This document shows, piece by piece, positions 30,267 through 38,902 of a DNA stretch of 64,000 nucleotides (the first letter of the stretch is position 1; every line of letters starts with the position of its first letter). The DNA is from Acetobacteraceae bacterium. Lineage in GTDB: Bacteria > Pseudomonadota > Alphaproteobacteria > Acetobacterales > Acetobacteraceae. The position numbers and the translations under genes are program-made. The stretch lies in the NCBI GenBank assembly GCA_025352375.1, contig JANXTL010000026.1, forward strand, positions 1-64,000, given 5' to 3'. The notes below the pieces were generated by a model. That model ran no database searches. It saw only the letters and a list, made by a program, of their open reading frames with translations, and was not told where the DNA came from.

Positions 30267-31334
30267 ATGCCGACCGAACCCGTTGCCCGCTTCCAGATCG
30301 AGCTGACCCGCTTCGTCGCGGCCGACGGTGCGGCGCTCCCGCCGCTACCAGACTTCGCCACCGACGAGAAACTACTGGCAACCCTCTATCGCGCCATGGT
30401 GTTCGTGCGAGCCTTCGACGCCAAGGCCGTTGCGTTGCAGCGCACCGGCCGTCTCGGCACATACGCCTCATCGCTCGGCCAGGAAGCAGTCGGCACCGGC
30501 GCCGCGAGCGCCATGCGACCCGAGGACGTGTTGCTGCCATCCTTCCGCGATCAAGCGGCCATGCTCGGTCGCGGCGTCACACCGCTGGAGATGCTGCTCT
30601 ATTGGGGCGGCGACGAACGCGGCAGCGACTTCGCCGGCCCGCGTCAGGATTTTCCCATCAGCGTGCCCGTCGCCAGCCATATCCCGCACGCCGCCGGGGT
30701 AGCCCTTGCCTTCAAGCTACGCCATGAAAAACGTGTTGCCCTCTGCATCTTCGGGGACGGCGCCACGTCGAAGGGCGACTTCTATGAGGCGCTGAACATG
30801 GCCGGCGTCTGGCAATTGCCGCTGGTCATGCTCATCAACAACAACCAATGGGCCATTTCCGTCCCCCGCTCGACGCAATCCGCAGCGCAAACCCTGGCGC
30901 AGAAAGCCATCGCCGCCGGCATCCCAGGCGAGCAGGTCGATGGAAACGACGTCATCGCAGTCCGCGACCGGGTCGGTAAAGCGTTGGACAAAGCCCGCAC
31001 CGGCGGCGGTCCGACGCTGATCGAGGCGCTGACCTACCGCCTCGGCGACCACACGACGTCCGATGACGCAAGACGCTACCGGGACGACGCCACGGTCTCC
31101 CCACATTGGCACGAGGAACCCATCGCCCGCTTGCGGCAGTTCATGCTGGCGCAAGGCGCCTGGAGCCGCGAACGGGAGGAAGCCGCGTTGGCCGACGCCG
31201 CGACGGCGGTGGACAGCGCAATGGAGGAATACCTCGCCACCCCCAAACGACCGGCGGCGTCGATGTTCGACCACCTGTTCGCTACTCTGCCCCCTGGCCA
31301 GGCATCGCAACGCACGGAGCTGGGCGATGCCTGA
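30267..31334 (+). CDS. 2-oxoacid dehydrogenase E1 component, alpha subunit
   Basis: ThDP region FGDGATSKGDFYEALNMAGVWQLPLVMLINNNQWAIS. Confidence 0.95.
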   Translation: MPTEPVARFQIELTRFVAADGAALPPLPDFATDEKLLATLYRAMVFVRAFDAKAVALQRTGRLGTYASSLGQEAVGTGAASAMRPEDVLLPSFRDQAAMLGRGVTPLEMLLYWGGDERGSDFAGPRQDFPISVPVASHIPHAAGVALAFKLRHEKRVALCIFGDGATSKGDFYEALNMAGVWQLPLVMLINNNQWAISVPRSTQSAAQTLAQKAIAAGIPGEQVDGNDVIAVRDRVGKALDKARTGGGPTLIEALTYRLGDHTTSDDARRYRDDATVSPHWHEEPIARLRQFMLAQGAWSREREEAALADAATAVDSAMEEYLATPKRPAASMFDHLFATLPPGQASQRTELGDA

Positions 31335-32307
31335 CGTCACACTCGTGCAAGCGATCGACCTCGCGCTCGGCAGAGCACTGGCCGACGACCCAACCGTCGT
31401 TCTCCTGGGCGAGGACATCGGCACCGACGGCGGGGTGTTCCGCGCCACCGACGGGTTGCTGGCGCGTTATGGGGCGGAGCGGGTGCTCGATACCCCACTG
31501 GCCGAGGCCGGGATCGCCGGCGTGTCGATTGGCCTCGCCGCGCAGGGGTTCCGGCCGGTCGCGGAGATCCAGTTCATGGCGTTCGCGTATGCGTGCCTCG
31601 ACCAGATGATCAACCATGCCGCGCGTCTGCGCACCCGCACGCAGGGGCGGCTGACCTGCCCCATAGTGTTGCGCATGCCCTGCGGCGGCGGCATCCACGC
31701 GCCCGAGCACCACTCCGAAAGCGGGGAGGCTTGTTTCACCAATGTGCCGGGCCTGCGGGTGGTGATCCCGTCCTCCCCCGCTCGGGCTTACGGATTGCTG
31801 TTGGCGGCGATCCGCGACCCCGATCCGGTGCTGTTCCTGGAACCGGCGCGCCTGTACCGCTCTCAGCGCGAGGCTGTGGAGGACACGGGCATCGCGCTGC
31901 CGCTGGACCGCTGCATCGTGCTGCGGGAAGGCGCCGACATCGCCTTGGTCGGATGGGGCGGCGTTGTGCCGGATATGCTGGCGGCGGCGCGGGTCCTGGC
32001 GGACCAGGGCACCGAGGCCGAGGTGATCGACGTCGCCACTCTGGTGCCGTTGGACGCCGACACCATCCTGGCCTCGGTCGCCAAAACCGGCCGATGCGTG
32101 GTCTGCCACGAGGCAGCGCTGACCGGCGGCTTCGGCGCCGAGATCGCCGCGCGCCTCGCCGGACCCGGCCTCCTGTCGCTGTTGGCTCCCGTGGAGCGCG
32201 TGACCGGCTACGATACGGTTCTGCCGCTGCCCCGGTTGGAGGAGGCACACCGGCCGAGCGTCGCTCGTATCCTGGCGGCCGCGCATCGGGCTCTGGCGCA
32301 TGGGTGA
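31327..32307 (+). CDS. 2-oxoacid dehydrogenase E1 component, beta subunit
   Basis: LLGEDIGTDGGVFRATDGLLARYGAERVLDTPLAEAGIAGVSIGLAAQGFRPVAEIQF. Confidence 0.96.
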   Translation: MPDVTLVQAIDLALGRALADDPTVVLLGEDIGTDGGVFRATDGLLARYGAERVLDTPLAEAGIAGVSIGLAAQGFRPVAEIQFMAFAYACLDQMINHAARLRTRTQGRLTCPIVLRMPCGGGIHAPEHHSESGEACFTNVPGLRVVIPSSPARAYGLLLAAIRDPDPVLFLEPARLYRSQREAVEDTGIALPLDRCIVLREGADIALVGWGGVVPDMLAAARVLADQGTEAEVIDVATLVPLDADTILASVAKTGRCVVCHEAALTGGFGAEIAARLAGPGLLSLLAPVERVTGYDTVLPLPRLEEAHRPSVARILAAAHRALAHG

Positions 32308-33457
32308 AGACATGAACGAGGCCCTTATTTTCCGTCTACCCGACCTCGGCGAGGGATTGCAGGATGCCGAAATCGTCGCTTGGCATGTGGCCGAGGGCGA
32401 TCATGTGGCCGCCGATCAGCCGGTGGTATCGGTGGAAACAGACAAGGCCGTGGTGGAAATTCCGGCGCCTCGGTCGGGCCGGATCGGGAAGCTGCTGGGC
32501 GCGTTGCACGAGCGGCTGCCGATTGGCGCACCGTTGGTTGCGTTCGCAGCAGACGAAGGCGCGGATCCGGGGTCGGTGGTTGGGGATTTGTCTCCCCCGG
32601 TCATCCTCGTGCCTGACCTCAGGACTGCCACGAACACCAGTGGCGACGGGGGTTCTCGGGTCACGTCCGAGGACGCCGGGAAGGGGCGCAGGCCCCGCGC
32701 TGCCCCGGCTGTCCGCGCTCTGGCGACCGAGCTCGGCGTCGACCTCACAACCCTGACAGGCACTGGCCCGGACGGCGAGATCACCCGTGGCGACTTGCGC
32801 GCCGCCGCATCCTCGCCGGGGATGGTGCCGCTGCGCGGCATCCGCCATGCGATGGCGCTTCGCATGGCCGAAGCCGGTGCGGCCGTGGTGCCCGCCACCG
32901 TCACCGAAGAAGCCGACATCGAAGCGTGGCCACCCACCACGGCCATCCTCGTGCGTCTCGTCGCCGCCCTTGTTGCCGGCTGTCAGGCGGAACCAGCCCT
33001 GAACGCGACTTACGACGGCCCGCGGCTCACCCGCCGACTGAACACCGACGTGCACATCGGCATCGCGGTCGATACAGAAGACGGGCTGTTGGTCCCAGTT
33101 CTGCGTAACGCGCACGGCCTGGACCCGGCCGGCACCCAGGCCGCGCTGAACACTCTCAAAGATGCCGCCCGTACCCGTCGTGTTCCGCCCGACGCCCTGC
33201 GGGGCGCCACCATTTCCCTGTCCAATTTCGGGCCGCTCGGCGGGCTGCATGCCGCGCTGGTGGTGGTGCCGCCGCAGGTCGCGATCCTTGGCGCCGGCCG
33301 GATCGTGACCCGCATCGTCGCCGAGGGCCTGGGCTTTACCGAACATCGCATCCTGCCGCTCTCCCTCACCTTCGATCATCGCGCGGTTTCGGGCGGGGAG
33401 GCCGCGCGCTTCCTGACCGCCGTCAAAGCCAGCATGGAGAACCCAGCCGATGGATGA
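32300..33457 (+). CDS. dihydrolipoamide acyltransferase (E2)
   Basis: lipoyl motif VSVETDKAVVEIPAP; C-terminal LTFDHRAVSGGEAARFL. Confidence 0.96.
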   Translation: MGEDMNEALIFRLPDLGEGLQDAEIVAWHVAEGDHVAADQPVVSVETDKAVVEIPAPRSGRIGKLLGALHERLPIGAPLVAFAADEGADPGSVVGDLSPPVILVPDLRTATNTSGDGGSRVTSEDAGKGRRPRAAPAVRALATELGVDLTTLTGTGPDGEITRGDLRAAASSPGMVPLRGIRHAMALRMAEAGAAVVPATVTEEADIEAWPPTTAILVRLVAALVAGCQAEPALNATYDGPRLTRRLNTDVHIGIAVDTEDGLLVPVLRNAHGLDPAGTQAALNTLKDAARTRRVPPDALRGATISLSNFGPLGGLHAALVVVPPQVAILGAGRIVTRIVAEGLGFTEHRILPLSLTFDHRAVSGGEAARFLTAVKASMENPADG

Positions 33458-34556
33458 ACCGTTCCGCTTCGCCGACGCCTTGGGCCCGGCCAAGATCGTG
33501 CATATCCACGTCCCCGCCGCGGGGTTGAAGGCCACCGTGGTGGTGGACAACGTCGCCTGCGGCCCGGCGATCGGCGGCGTGCGCATGGCACCCGATGTCA
33601 CCACCGAGGAATGCTTCCGCCTCGCCCGTGCGATGACCCTGAAGAATGCCGCCGCCGGGCTGCCGCACGGCGGGGGGAAGTCGGTGATCTCTGGCGATCC
33701 GCGCATGGATCATGCCGACAAGGAGCATTTGATCCGAGCCTTCGCCTGCGCCATCCGCGGGTTGGGCGAGTACATTCCGGGCCCGGACATGGGCACCGAT
33801 GAGACCAGCATGGCCTGGGTGCACGACGAAATCGGGCGGGCCGTCGGTCTGCCACGAGTCTTTGGCGGCATCCCGCTGGACGAAATCGGTGCCACCGGCT
33901 TCGGCGTCGCGGTCGCCATCGAGGCCGCACTGCCGTTCTGCGACCTTCAGCTCAAAGGCGCGCGAGTCGCCGTGCAAGGGTTTGGTGCCGTCGGGCAGCA
34001 CGCGGCACGATTTCTGGCGGAGAAGGGGGCGATCCTGGTCGCCGCCGCCGATTCCAGTGGCACGCTGGTGGGCAAGGATGGCCTCGATATTCCGGACCTG
34101 ATCGCCCTCAAACGAGAGGGCCGGCCGTTGATGGATTACCCCGCCGGCGAAAAGCTGGACCGCGACGCCATCGTCGACGTGGCCTGCGATATCTGGATTC
34201 CCGCCGCGCGGCCCGATGTGCTGCACGCCGGCAATGTCGGAAGGCTGAACGCGAAGATCGTCGCGCAGGGCGCCAACATACCCGCCACCCTGGAGGCCGA
34301 GGCGGCGCTGCACGCACGCGGCGTCCTGGTGTTGCCCGACTTCATCGCCAATGCCGGTGGGGTAATCTGCGCCGCCACGGAATACCGCGGCGGCAATGAG
34401 GCCGCGGCCTTCGCCGCGATCGCCGAGAAGATCGGGCGGAATACACGGACCATGTTGGAAGATGCTGCGCGCGACGCCGTCGCGCCGCGGACAGCGGCGA
34501 TGGCAATGGCAGAACGGCGGTTGCGTGCGGCGGCGCGGGAGCGGCGGTGGGGGTAG
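33450..34556 (+). CDS. Glu/Leu/Phe/Val dehydrogenase
   Basis: GGVRMAPDVTTEECFRLARAMTLKNAAAGLPHGGGKSVI; QGFGAVGQHAARFL. Confidence 0.95.
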   Translation: MDEPFRFADALGPAKIVHIHVPAAGLKATVVVDNVACGPAIGGVRMAPDVTTEECFRLARAMTLKNAAAGLPHGGGKSVISGDPRMDHADKEHLIRAFACAIRGLGEYIPGPDMGTDETSMAWVHDEIGRAVGLPRVFGGIPLDEIGATGFGVAVAIEAALPFCDLQLKGARVAVQGFGAVGQHAARFLAEKGAILVAAADSSGTLVGKDGLDIPDLIALKREGRPLMDYPAGEKLDRDAIVDVACDIWIPAARPDVLHAGNVGRLNAKIVAQGANIPATLEAEAALHARGVLVLPDFIANAGGVICAATEYRGGNEAAAFAAIAEKIGRNTRTMLEDAARDAVAPRTAAMAMAERRLRAAARERRWG

Positions 34557-34563
34557 GCAGCAG

Positions 34564-35172
34564 TCAGTTATTCCGCGCCAGTTCCCGCAAACTCTCCCGG
34601 ATCACCGTATCGATCGCGGCGTCGTCGCCCAGCCGTTCCATCGCGCGGCCGATCGCGGCCTGGGCCTCCGGCCGGCGGTAGCCGAGGTTGATCAGCGCCG
34701 ACAGGGCGTCGTCCGCTACTGTTGCGGGGCGGGTGGCGTGCGACGGGGCGAAGCCGGCGGATGAGGGCATGGCGCCGACCTTGTCGCGGAGTTCGGTCAG
34801 CAGGCGCACCGCCAGCCTCGGGCCGACGCCGGGGGCGCGGGTCAGCGCCGCTTTGTCCCCCGCGGCGATGGCACCGATCAGGTCTCGGGGGGACAGCGCG
34901 GACAGCACCGACAGCGCGACCTTGGCGCCCACGCCCTGCACCGTCGTCAGCAGCCGGAACCAGTCGCGTTCGGCCGAGTCGGCGAAACCGTAGAGGTTGA
35001 TCGCGTCTTCTCGGACGTGGGTCTCGATCAGGAGTTTTGTCAGGGCAGGGGCGGGTTGGAGGGCGGATAACGTGCGGGACGACGCCTGCACGAGGTAGCC
35101 GACGCCGTTCACGTCGATGATGCAGCTGCCGTCTTGGAGCGCGTCCACCCGTCCGGTGAGTTGGGCGATCAT
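34564..35172 (-). CDS. ruvA: Holliday junction branch migration protein RuvA
   Basis: MIAQLTGRVDALQDGSCIIDVNGVGYLV; HhH region GVGAKVALSVLSALSP. Confidence 0.97.
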   Translation of the reverse strand: MIAQLTGRVDALQDGSCIIDVNGVGYLVQASSRTLSALQPAPALTKLLIETHVREDAINLYGFADSAERDWFRLLTTVQGVGAKVALSVLSALSPRDLIGAIAAGDKAALTRAPGVGPRLAVRLLTELRDKVGAMPSSAGFAPSHATRPATVADDALSALINLGYRRPEAQAAIGRAMERLGDDAAIDTVIRESLRELARNN

Positions 35173-35233
35173 GGGCGTTGGCCCAAATGCGCGGCATGGT
35201 CGGACGTTACCCGAGGGGGGGCAAACGTCACGA

Positions 35234-35743
35234 TCACGCCGCCGGCCTCGCCCAGGCCAACCGCGACGACCGGTGGTGGGCGTGACAGATCGCCACCGCC
35301 AGCGCATCGGCGGCGTCGGCGCGTTTCAAAACTGCAGCCGGCAGCAGACGGCGGACCATCATCGTCACCTGATCCTTGTCCGCGCCACCGGTCCCGACCA
35401 CCGCCATCTTGACGGTCTTCGCCCCGTATTCCGCCACCGAGACCCCCAGCAGCGTCGGCGCCAGCAGCGCGACTCCGCGCGCATAGCTCAGTTTCAACGT
35501 CGAGGACCCGCTCCGGTTCACATAGGTCTCCTCGACTGCCGCCTCATCCGGCCGGTACAGCGCGATCAGCGCCGCCAGCCCGTCATGCAACGCTTTCAGC
35601 CGCAGCGGCACCGACTCGGTATTATCCGTCGCGATCACCCCATCCGCCACATGCGTCAGCCGATTGCCGGAGGCGTCGATCACCCCCCAGCCGGTGAACC
35701 GCAACCCAGGGTCGATGCCGAGCACCCGAACCCGATCAGCCAT
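35234..35743 (-). CDS. ruvC: Holliday junction resolvase RuvC
   Basis: RVLGIDPGLRFTGWGVI; KRADAADALAVAICHAHH. Confidence 0.97.
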   Translation of the reverse strand: MADRVRVLGIDPGLRFTGWGVIDASGNRLTHVADGVIATDNTESVPLRLKALHDGLAALIALYRPDEAAVEETYVNRSGSSTLKLSYARGVALLAPTLLGVSVAEYGAKTVKMAVVGTGGADKDQVTMMVRRLLPAAVLKRADAADALAVAICHAHHRSSRLAWARPAA

Positions 35744-37070
35744 GCGCGTAGCCGACCCGGCGGGACGGCGGAACGGGATGGCGGCCGGAAACCCGCTCGA
35801 TCATCAGTTGGACATCGGCATCCATGCCGGCTTTCAAGGCAGCGTCGAAAAAGACCTGCTCCAGCACATCCTGCTGCGCGTGGCTGCCGCCCAGCCGGTA
35901 CATTTCTCCCAATACCGGCCGCATCGCCACCACCGCTCGGCTGTAGCGGCCCTGGCCGAGCGCCAGAATGGCCTCGGACACCGGCAACGCGATTTGGCCG
36001 ACCAGCTTGGCGTTGATGCCGGCTTCGGTGAGGGCGAAATCGCGCATCCCTTGCAACATCCGGCCCGCCGCGGCCTCCCGCCCGGTCGCGGCCAGCGCCA
36101 TCATCCAGTGCGGCAGGGTGAAGGCGGACACGCAATCGCCGATGCGGGACTCCGCGTGGTCCGCCAACTCCACCCAGCGATCGCCCAAATCCACCCCGTG
36201 CCGCCCCAGCCGGAACAGCATGGAAGCGGCGTTTTGCGCGTCGATATAAAGGTCTGGTTGCGCCTGCGTCAGTGGCGACTCGAGATCCCGGTAGCCAGTG
36301 TCGTACAGCGCCAGGACCTTCGGAAAATCGCGCCGCTCCATGTGGAACATCGCCTGATGCCACCACAAGTGGTGCTTCAGGTTGTTCTTGCCGTCCCAGT
36401 TGGTTTGCAGCGACTCAACCCAGGCGATGCCCTCGCCCCGGCGGCCCTGCATTTCCAGCACATGGGCGACGGCGTGGGCGGACCACAAATCCCCCGGATC
36501 GCGCCGAATCGCTTCCCGCCCGGCATGTTCGGCTTCCGTGTAGTAGCCGCATTCCTCATGCGCGAAGGCGCGGCAGCCGAGTATGGCGTTGTAGCCCGCC
36601 TCCGCCTCGGACCAGTGTTTTTCCACCGCCAGGACTGACGCGAGCATCGCCTCGGGGCGGCCCAACCAGAAATTGACGAAATGGGCGAGGCGGAAGGCGA
36701 GGATGTCGTGCGGGTGGTTCCCCAATATCTGGTTCCAGATCTCCACTGCGCGGTCCGGGTGGCCGTTGGCCCAGGTATCCAGCGCGGCGGCGTGGCTGTG
36801 CTCCCGGGGCGTGCCAGCGACAACTTTCTGCCAGGTCTCGGCGGCGGCCTGCCGCGCGCCAGGGATCAGCGCCTGCTTGAAACCGAGCATGGCGAAGTAA
36901 CCCTTGAGGCAGTGCAACATGGGGCAGTCGGGGTCGAGCACGGTCAGTGCCGCCATGCGCGCCGGGATGTCGGCGGCGTAGGACACGTAGCCGTCGATGA
37001 CGCGGTCGTAGGCGGCGGCGGCCTCGGCCGATGCCACCGTGACCGTCAGGCCGCGCGCATCTTTGTGCAT
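35736..37070 (-). CDS. tetratricopeptide repeat protein (TTC38-like)
   Basis: 444 aa, HALEMQGR/HHLWWHQAMFHMERRDF repeats. Confidence 0.85.
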   Translation of the reverse strand: MHKDARGLTVTVASAEAAAAYDRVIDGYVSYAADIPARMAALTVLDPDCPMLHCLKGYFAMLGFKQALIPGARQAAAETWQKVVAGTPREHSHAAALDTWANGHPDRAVEIWNQILGNHPHDILAFRLAHFVNFWLGRPEAMLASVLAVEKHWSEAEAGYNAILGCRAFAHEECGYYTEAEHAGREAIRRDPGDLWSAHAVAHVLEMQGRRGEGIAWVESLQTNWDGKNNLKHHLWWHQAMFHMERRDFPKVLALYDTGYRDLESPLTQAQPDLYIDAQNAASMLFRLGRHGVDLGDRWVELADHAESRIGDCVSAFTLPHWMMALAATGREAAAGRMLQGMRDFALTEAGINAKLVGQIALPVSEAILALGQGRYSRAVVAMRPVLGEMYRLGGSHAQQDVLEQVFFDAALKAGMDADVQLMIERVSGRHPVPPSRRVGYAHG

Positions 37071-37082
37071 GGTGGCGCTTTC

Positions 37083-37412
37083 CTAGACCATCCCCCGCTC
37101 TTCCAGCACTTCCCGCAGCACACGGGCGGCCGTCATGGAGGCCGGCCAGCCGGAATAGAACGCCAGATGGGTGATCGTTTCCGCGATCTCGTCCTTCGTC
37201 AGCCCGTTATCCAGTCCGCGCCCAATATGGCCCTTGAGCTGCTCGGGGCGATAGGTGGCGATCAACGACGCGATCACGAACAGGCTGCGATCGCGCTTGG
37301 ACATGTTGGGGCGTTCCCAAATGTCGCCGTAGATCACATCTTCGGAAAGCTCGATCATGCGGGGCACGACGGCGCGCACGGCTTCTCGGCTCGGATTCGG
37401 TTTAACGGCCAT
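37083..37412 (-). CDS. carboxymuconolactone decarboxylase family protein
   Basis: RDRSLFVIASLIATYRPEQLKGHIGRGLDNGLTKDEIAETITHLAFYSGWPA. Confidence 0.93.
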   Translation of the reverse strand: MAVKPNPSREAVRAVVPRMIELSEDVIYGDIWERPNMSKRDRSLFVIASLIATYRPEQLKGHIGRGLDNGLTKDEIAETITHLAFYSGWPASMTAARVLREVLEERGMV

Positions 37413-37467
37413 GGGTTTCCTCCGGATTGCGGTTCCCGCCCAGCTTAGGGGGAACCGAGCCGGGCGG

Positions 37468-37872
37468 CTACGCCTTGGTCAGGACGACCTCAGCCAGGCC
37501 CTGGCTGAGAATGCCCAGTTCCTTCGCCGCGCCCTGCGAGAGGTCGAGGACGCGGGTTTTGGACGGCAGCCGGTCGGTGATGGTCACGACGACGGATCGG
37601 TCGGTGCCCTCGATGGTCACGCGGACCTTGGTGCCGAAGGGCAGCGAGGGGTGGGCGGCGGTCATCGCCCACATATCGAAGCGGTCCCCGCTGGCGGTGC
37701 GGCGCCCATGGTGCGCTTTGCCGTAATAGGACGCGGTTCCGCTATCGAGCACGGCCGGTGTTGCCTGCACCACCGGGGCCGGAGTCGGAGCGGTCGCCGT
37801 CGCGCTGGGAGGCGCCTGACAAGCCGCCATGCCAAGCACGGCGAAGCACGCCAAATGTGAATATTTCAGCAT
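37468..37872 (-). CDS. RlpA-like septal ring lipoprotein
   Basis: lipobox GMAAC; TASYYGKAHHGRRTASGDRFDMWAMTAAHPSLPFGTKVRVT. Confidence 0.9.
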   Translation of the reverse strand: MLKYSHLACFAVLGMAACQAPPSATATAPTPAPVVQATPAVLDSGTASYYGKAHHGRRTASGDRFDMWAMTAAHPSLPFGTKVRVTIEGTDRSVVVTITDRLPSKTRVLDLSQGAAKELGILSQGLAEVVLTKA

Positions 37873-37989
37873 GACGATGCCCCCTAATGGCCAAAAATGA
37901 AAGTATGTACTGAGTGCTGTCCGGGATGGTGAATTTCGGTACAGTCATCCCCCGCCAATGCGGCCGAAATGACCCCATTCGTCTCAAGA

Positions 37990-38012
37990 AAATTCACCAA
38001 GTTGGTGAATTT
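37990..38012. promoter_or_regulatory. 23-bp palindrome, candidate operator
   Basis: aaattcaccaa-g-ttggtgaattt, perfect 11-bp arms in a divergent intergenic region. Confidence 0.5.
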
Positions 38013-38083
38013 ACGGCATTTTTTTGTGCCGAAATGGTCAATTGCTCGCGCCATGACCTGGAACATGACTGTTTAGGTATCCA

Positions 38084-38902
38084 ATGGCAACCCTTCAACT
38101 GTGGCGAATTGTGGCAATCACGCCTTCATGGACAATCTGCCTTTCCGCGCCCAGTCTGGCGCTACAAATGCTGCTTACATTCCTAATTACGCTGATCGGC
38201 ATCTTCCTGGCCTCGGTCCTCCGCGGCTTCACGGGGTTCGGGTTCGGCTTGGCCGCGGTGCCGCTGCTCGCCTTGGTGCTGCCGCCGGCGCAGGTGGTGC
38301 CACTGGTGGTGGTGTTGAATTTGGTCATCGGTGCGAGCGGACTGCGCACCGCCATTCATCAGACCGACTGGCGCGCCATTCGCGGTTTGGTGCCAGGGGT
38401 GCTGGTTGGGATTCCCTTGGGGCTGCTGATCCTCACGGACTTTCGGGCGAACACCGTCCGGCTGGCGATCGGGTTGATCATCGCCGCTTCGGTCGCGATG
38501 CTCTGGCGGGGTGCGCGCCTGCCGCCGCGGCCGTCCGCGATCCTGACCCTGGCCGTCGGCACGGTATCGGGGGTGCTCACCGGCCTTGCGTCGATGGGCG
38601 GGCCGCCGATGGTGGTCTACCTGATCGCGGTGGGAAACGGCGCGGCGGCGGTGCGGGCGACGTCGATCGTGTATTTTATGTTCTCGGGGGCGATCTCGGC
38701 GCTCGCGATGGGCTACCGCGGCCTGATCGGGCAGGAGGTGCTGCTATGGACCGCCGCCGGCATACCCGCGGCCTATGGCGGCAACCGGATCGGCACCTGG
38801 GCGTTCCATAAAGCGAAACCGCACCACCACCGGATGACGGCACTGATCGTGCTGTCGGTCCTGGCGGCGGTGCTTATCGCGCGGTCTCTGCTAGCCCACT
38901 AG
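38084..38902 (+). CDS. sulfite exporter TauE/SafE family protein
   Basis: polytopic membrane protein, LRGFTGFGFGLAAVPLLALVLPP. Confidence 0.92.
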   Translation: MATLQLWRIVAITPSWTICLSAPSLALQMLLTFLITLIGIFLASVLRGFTGFGFGLAAVPLLALVLPPAQVVPLVVVLNLVIGASGLRTAIHQTDWRAIRGLVPGVLVGIPLGLLILTDFRANTVRLAIGLIIAASVAMLWRGARLPPRPSAILTLAVGTVSGVLTGLASMGGPPMVVYLIAVGNGAAAVRATSIVYFMFSGAISALAMGYRGLIGQEVLLWTAAGIPAAYGGNRIGTWAFHKAKPHHHRMTALIVLSVLAAVLIARSLLAH

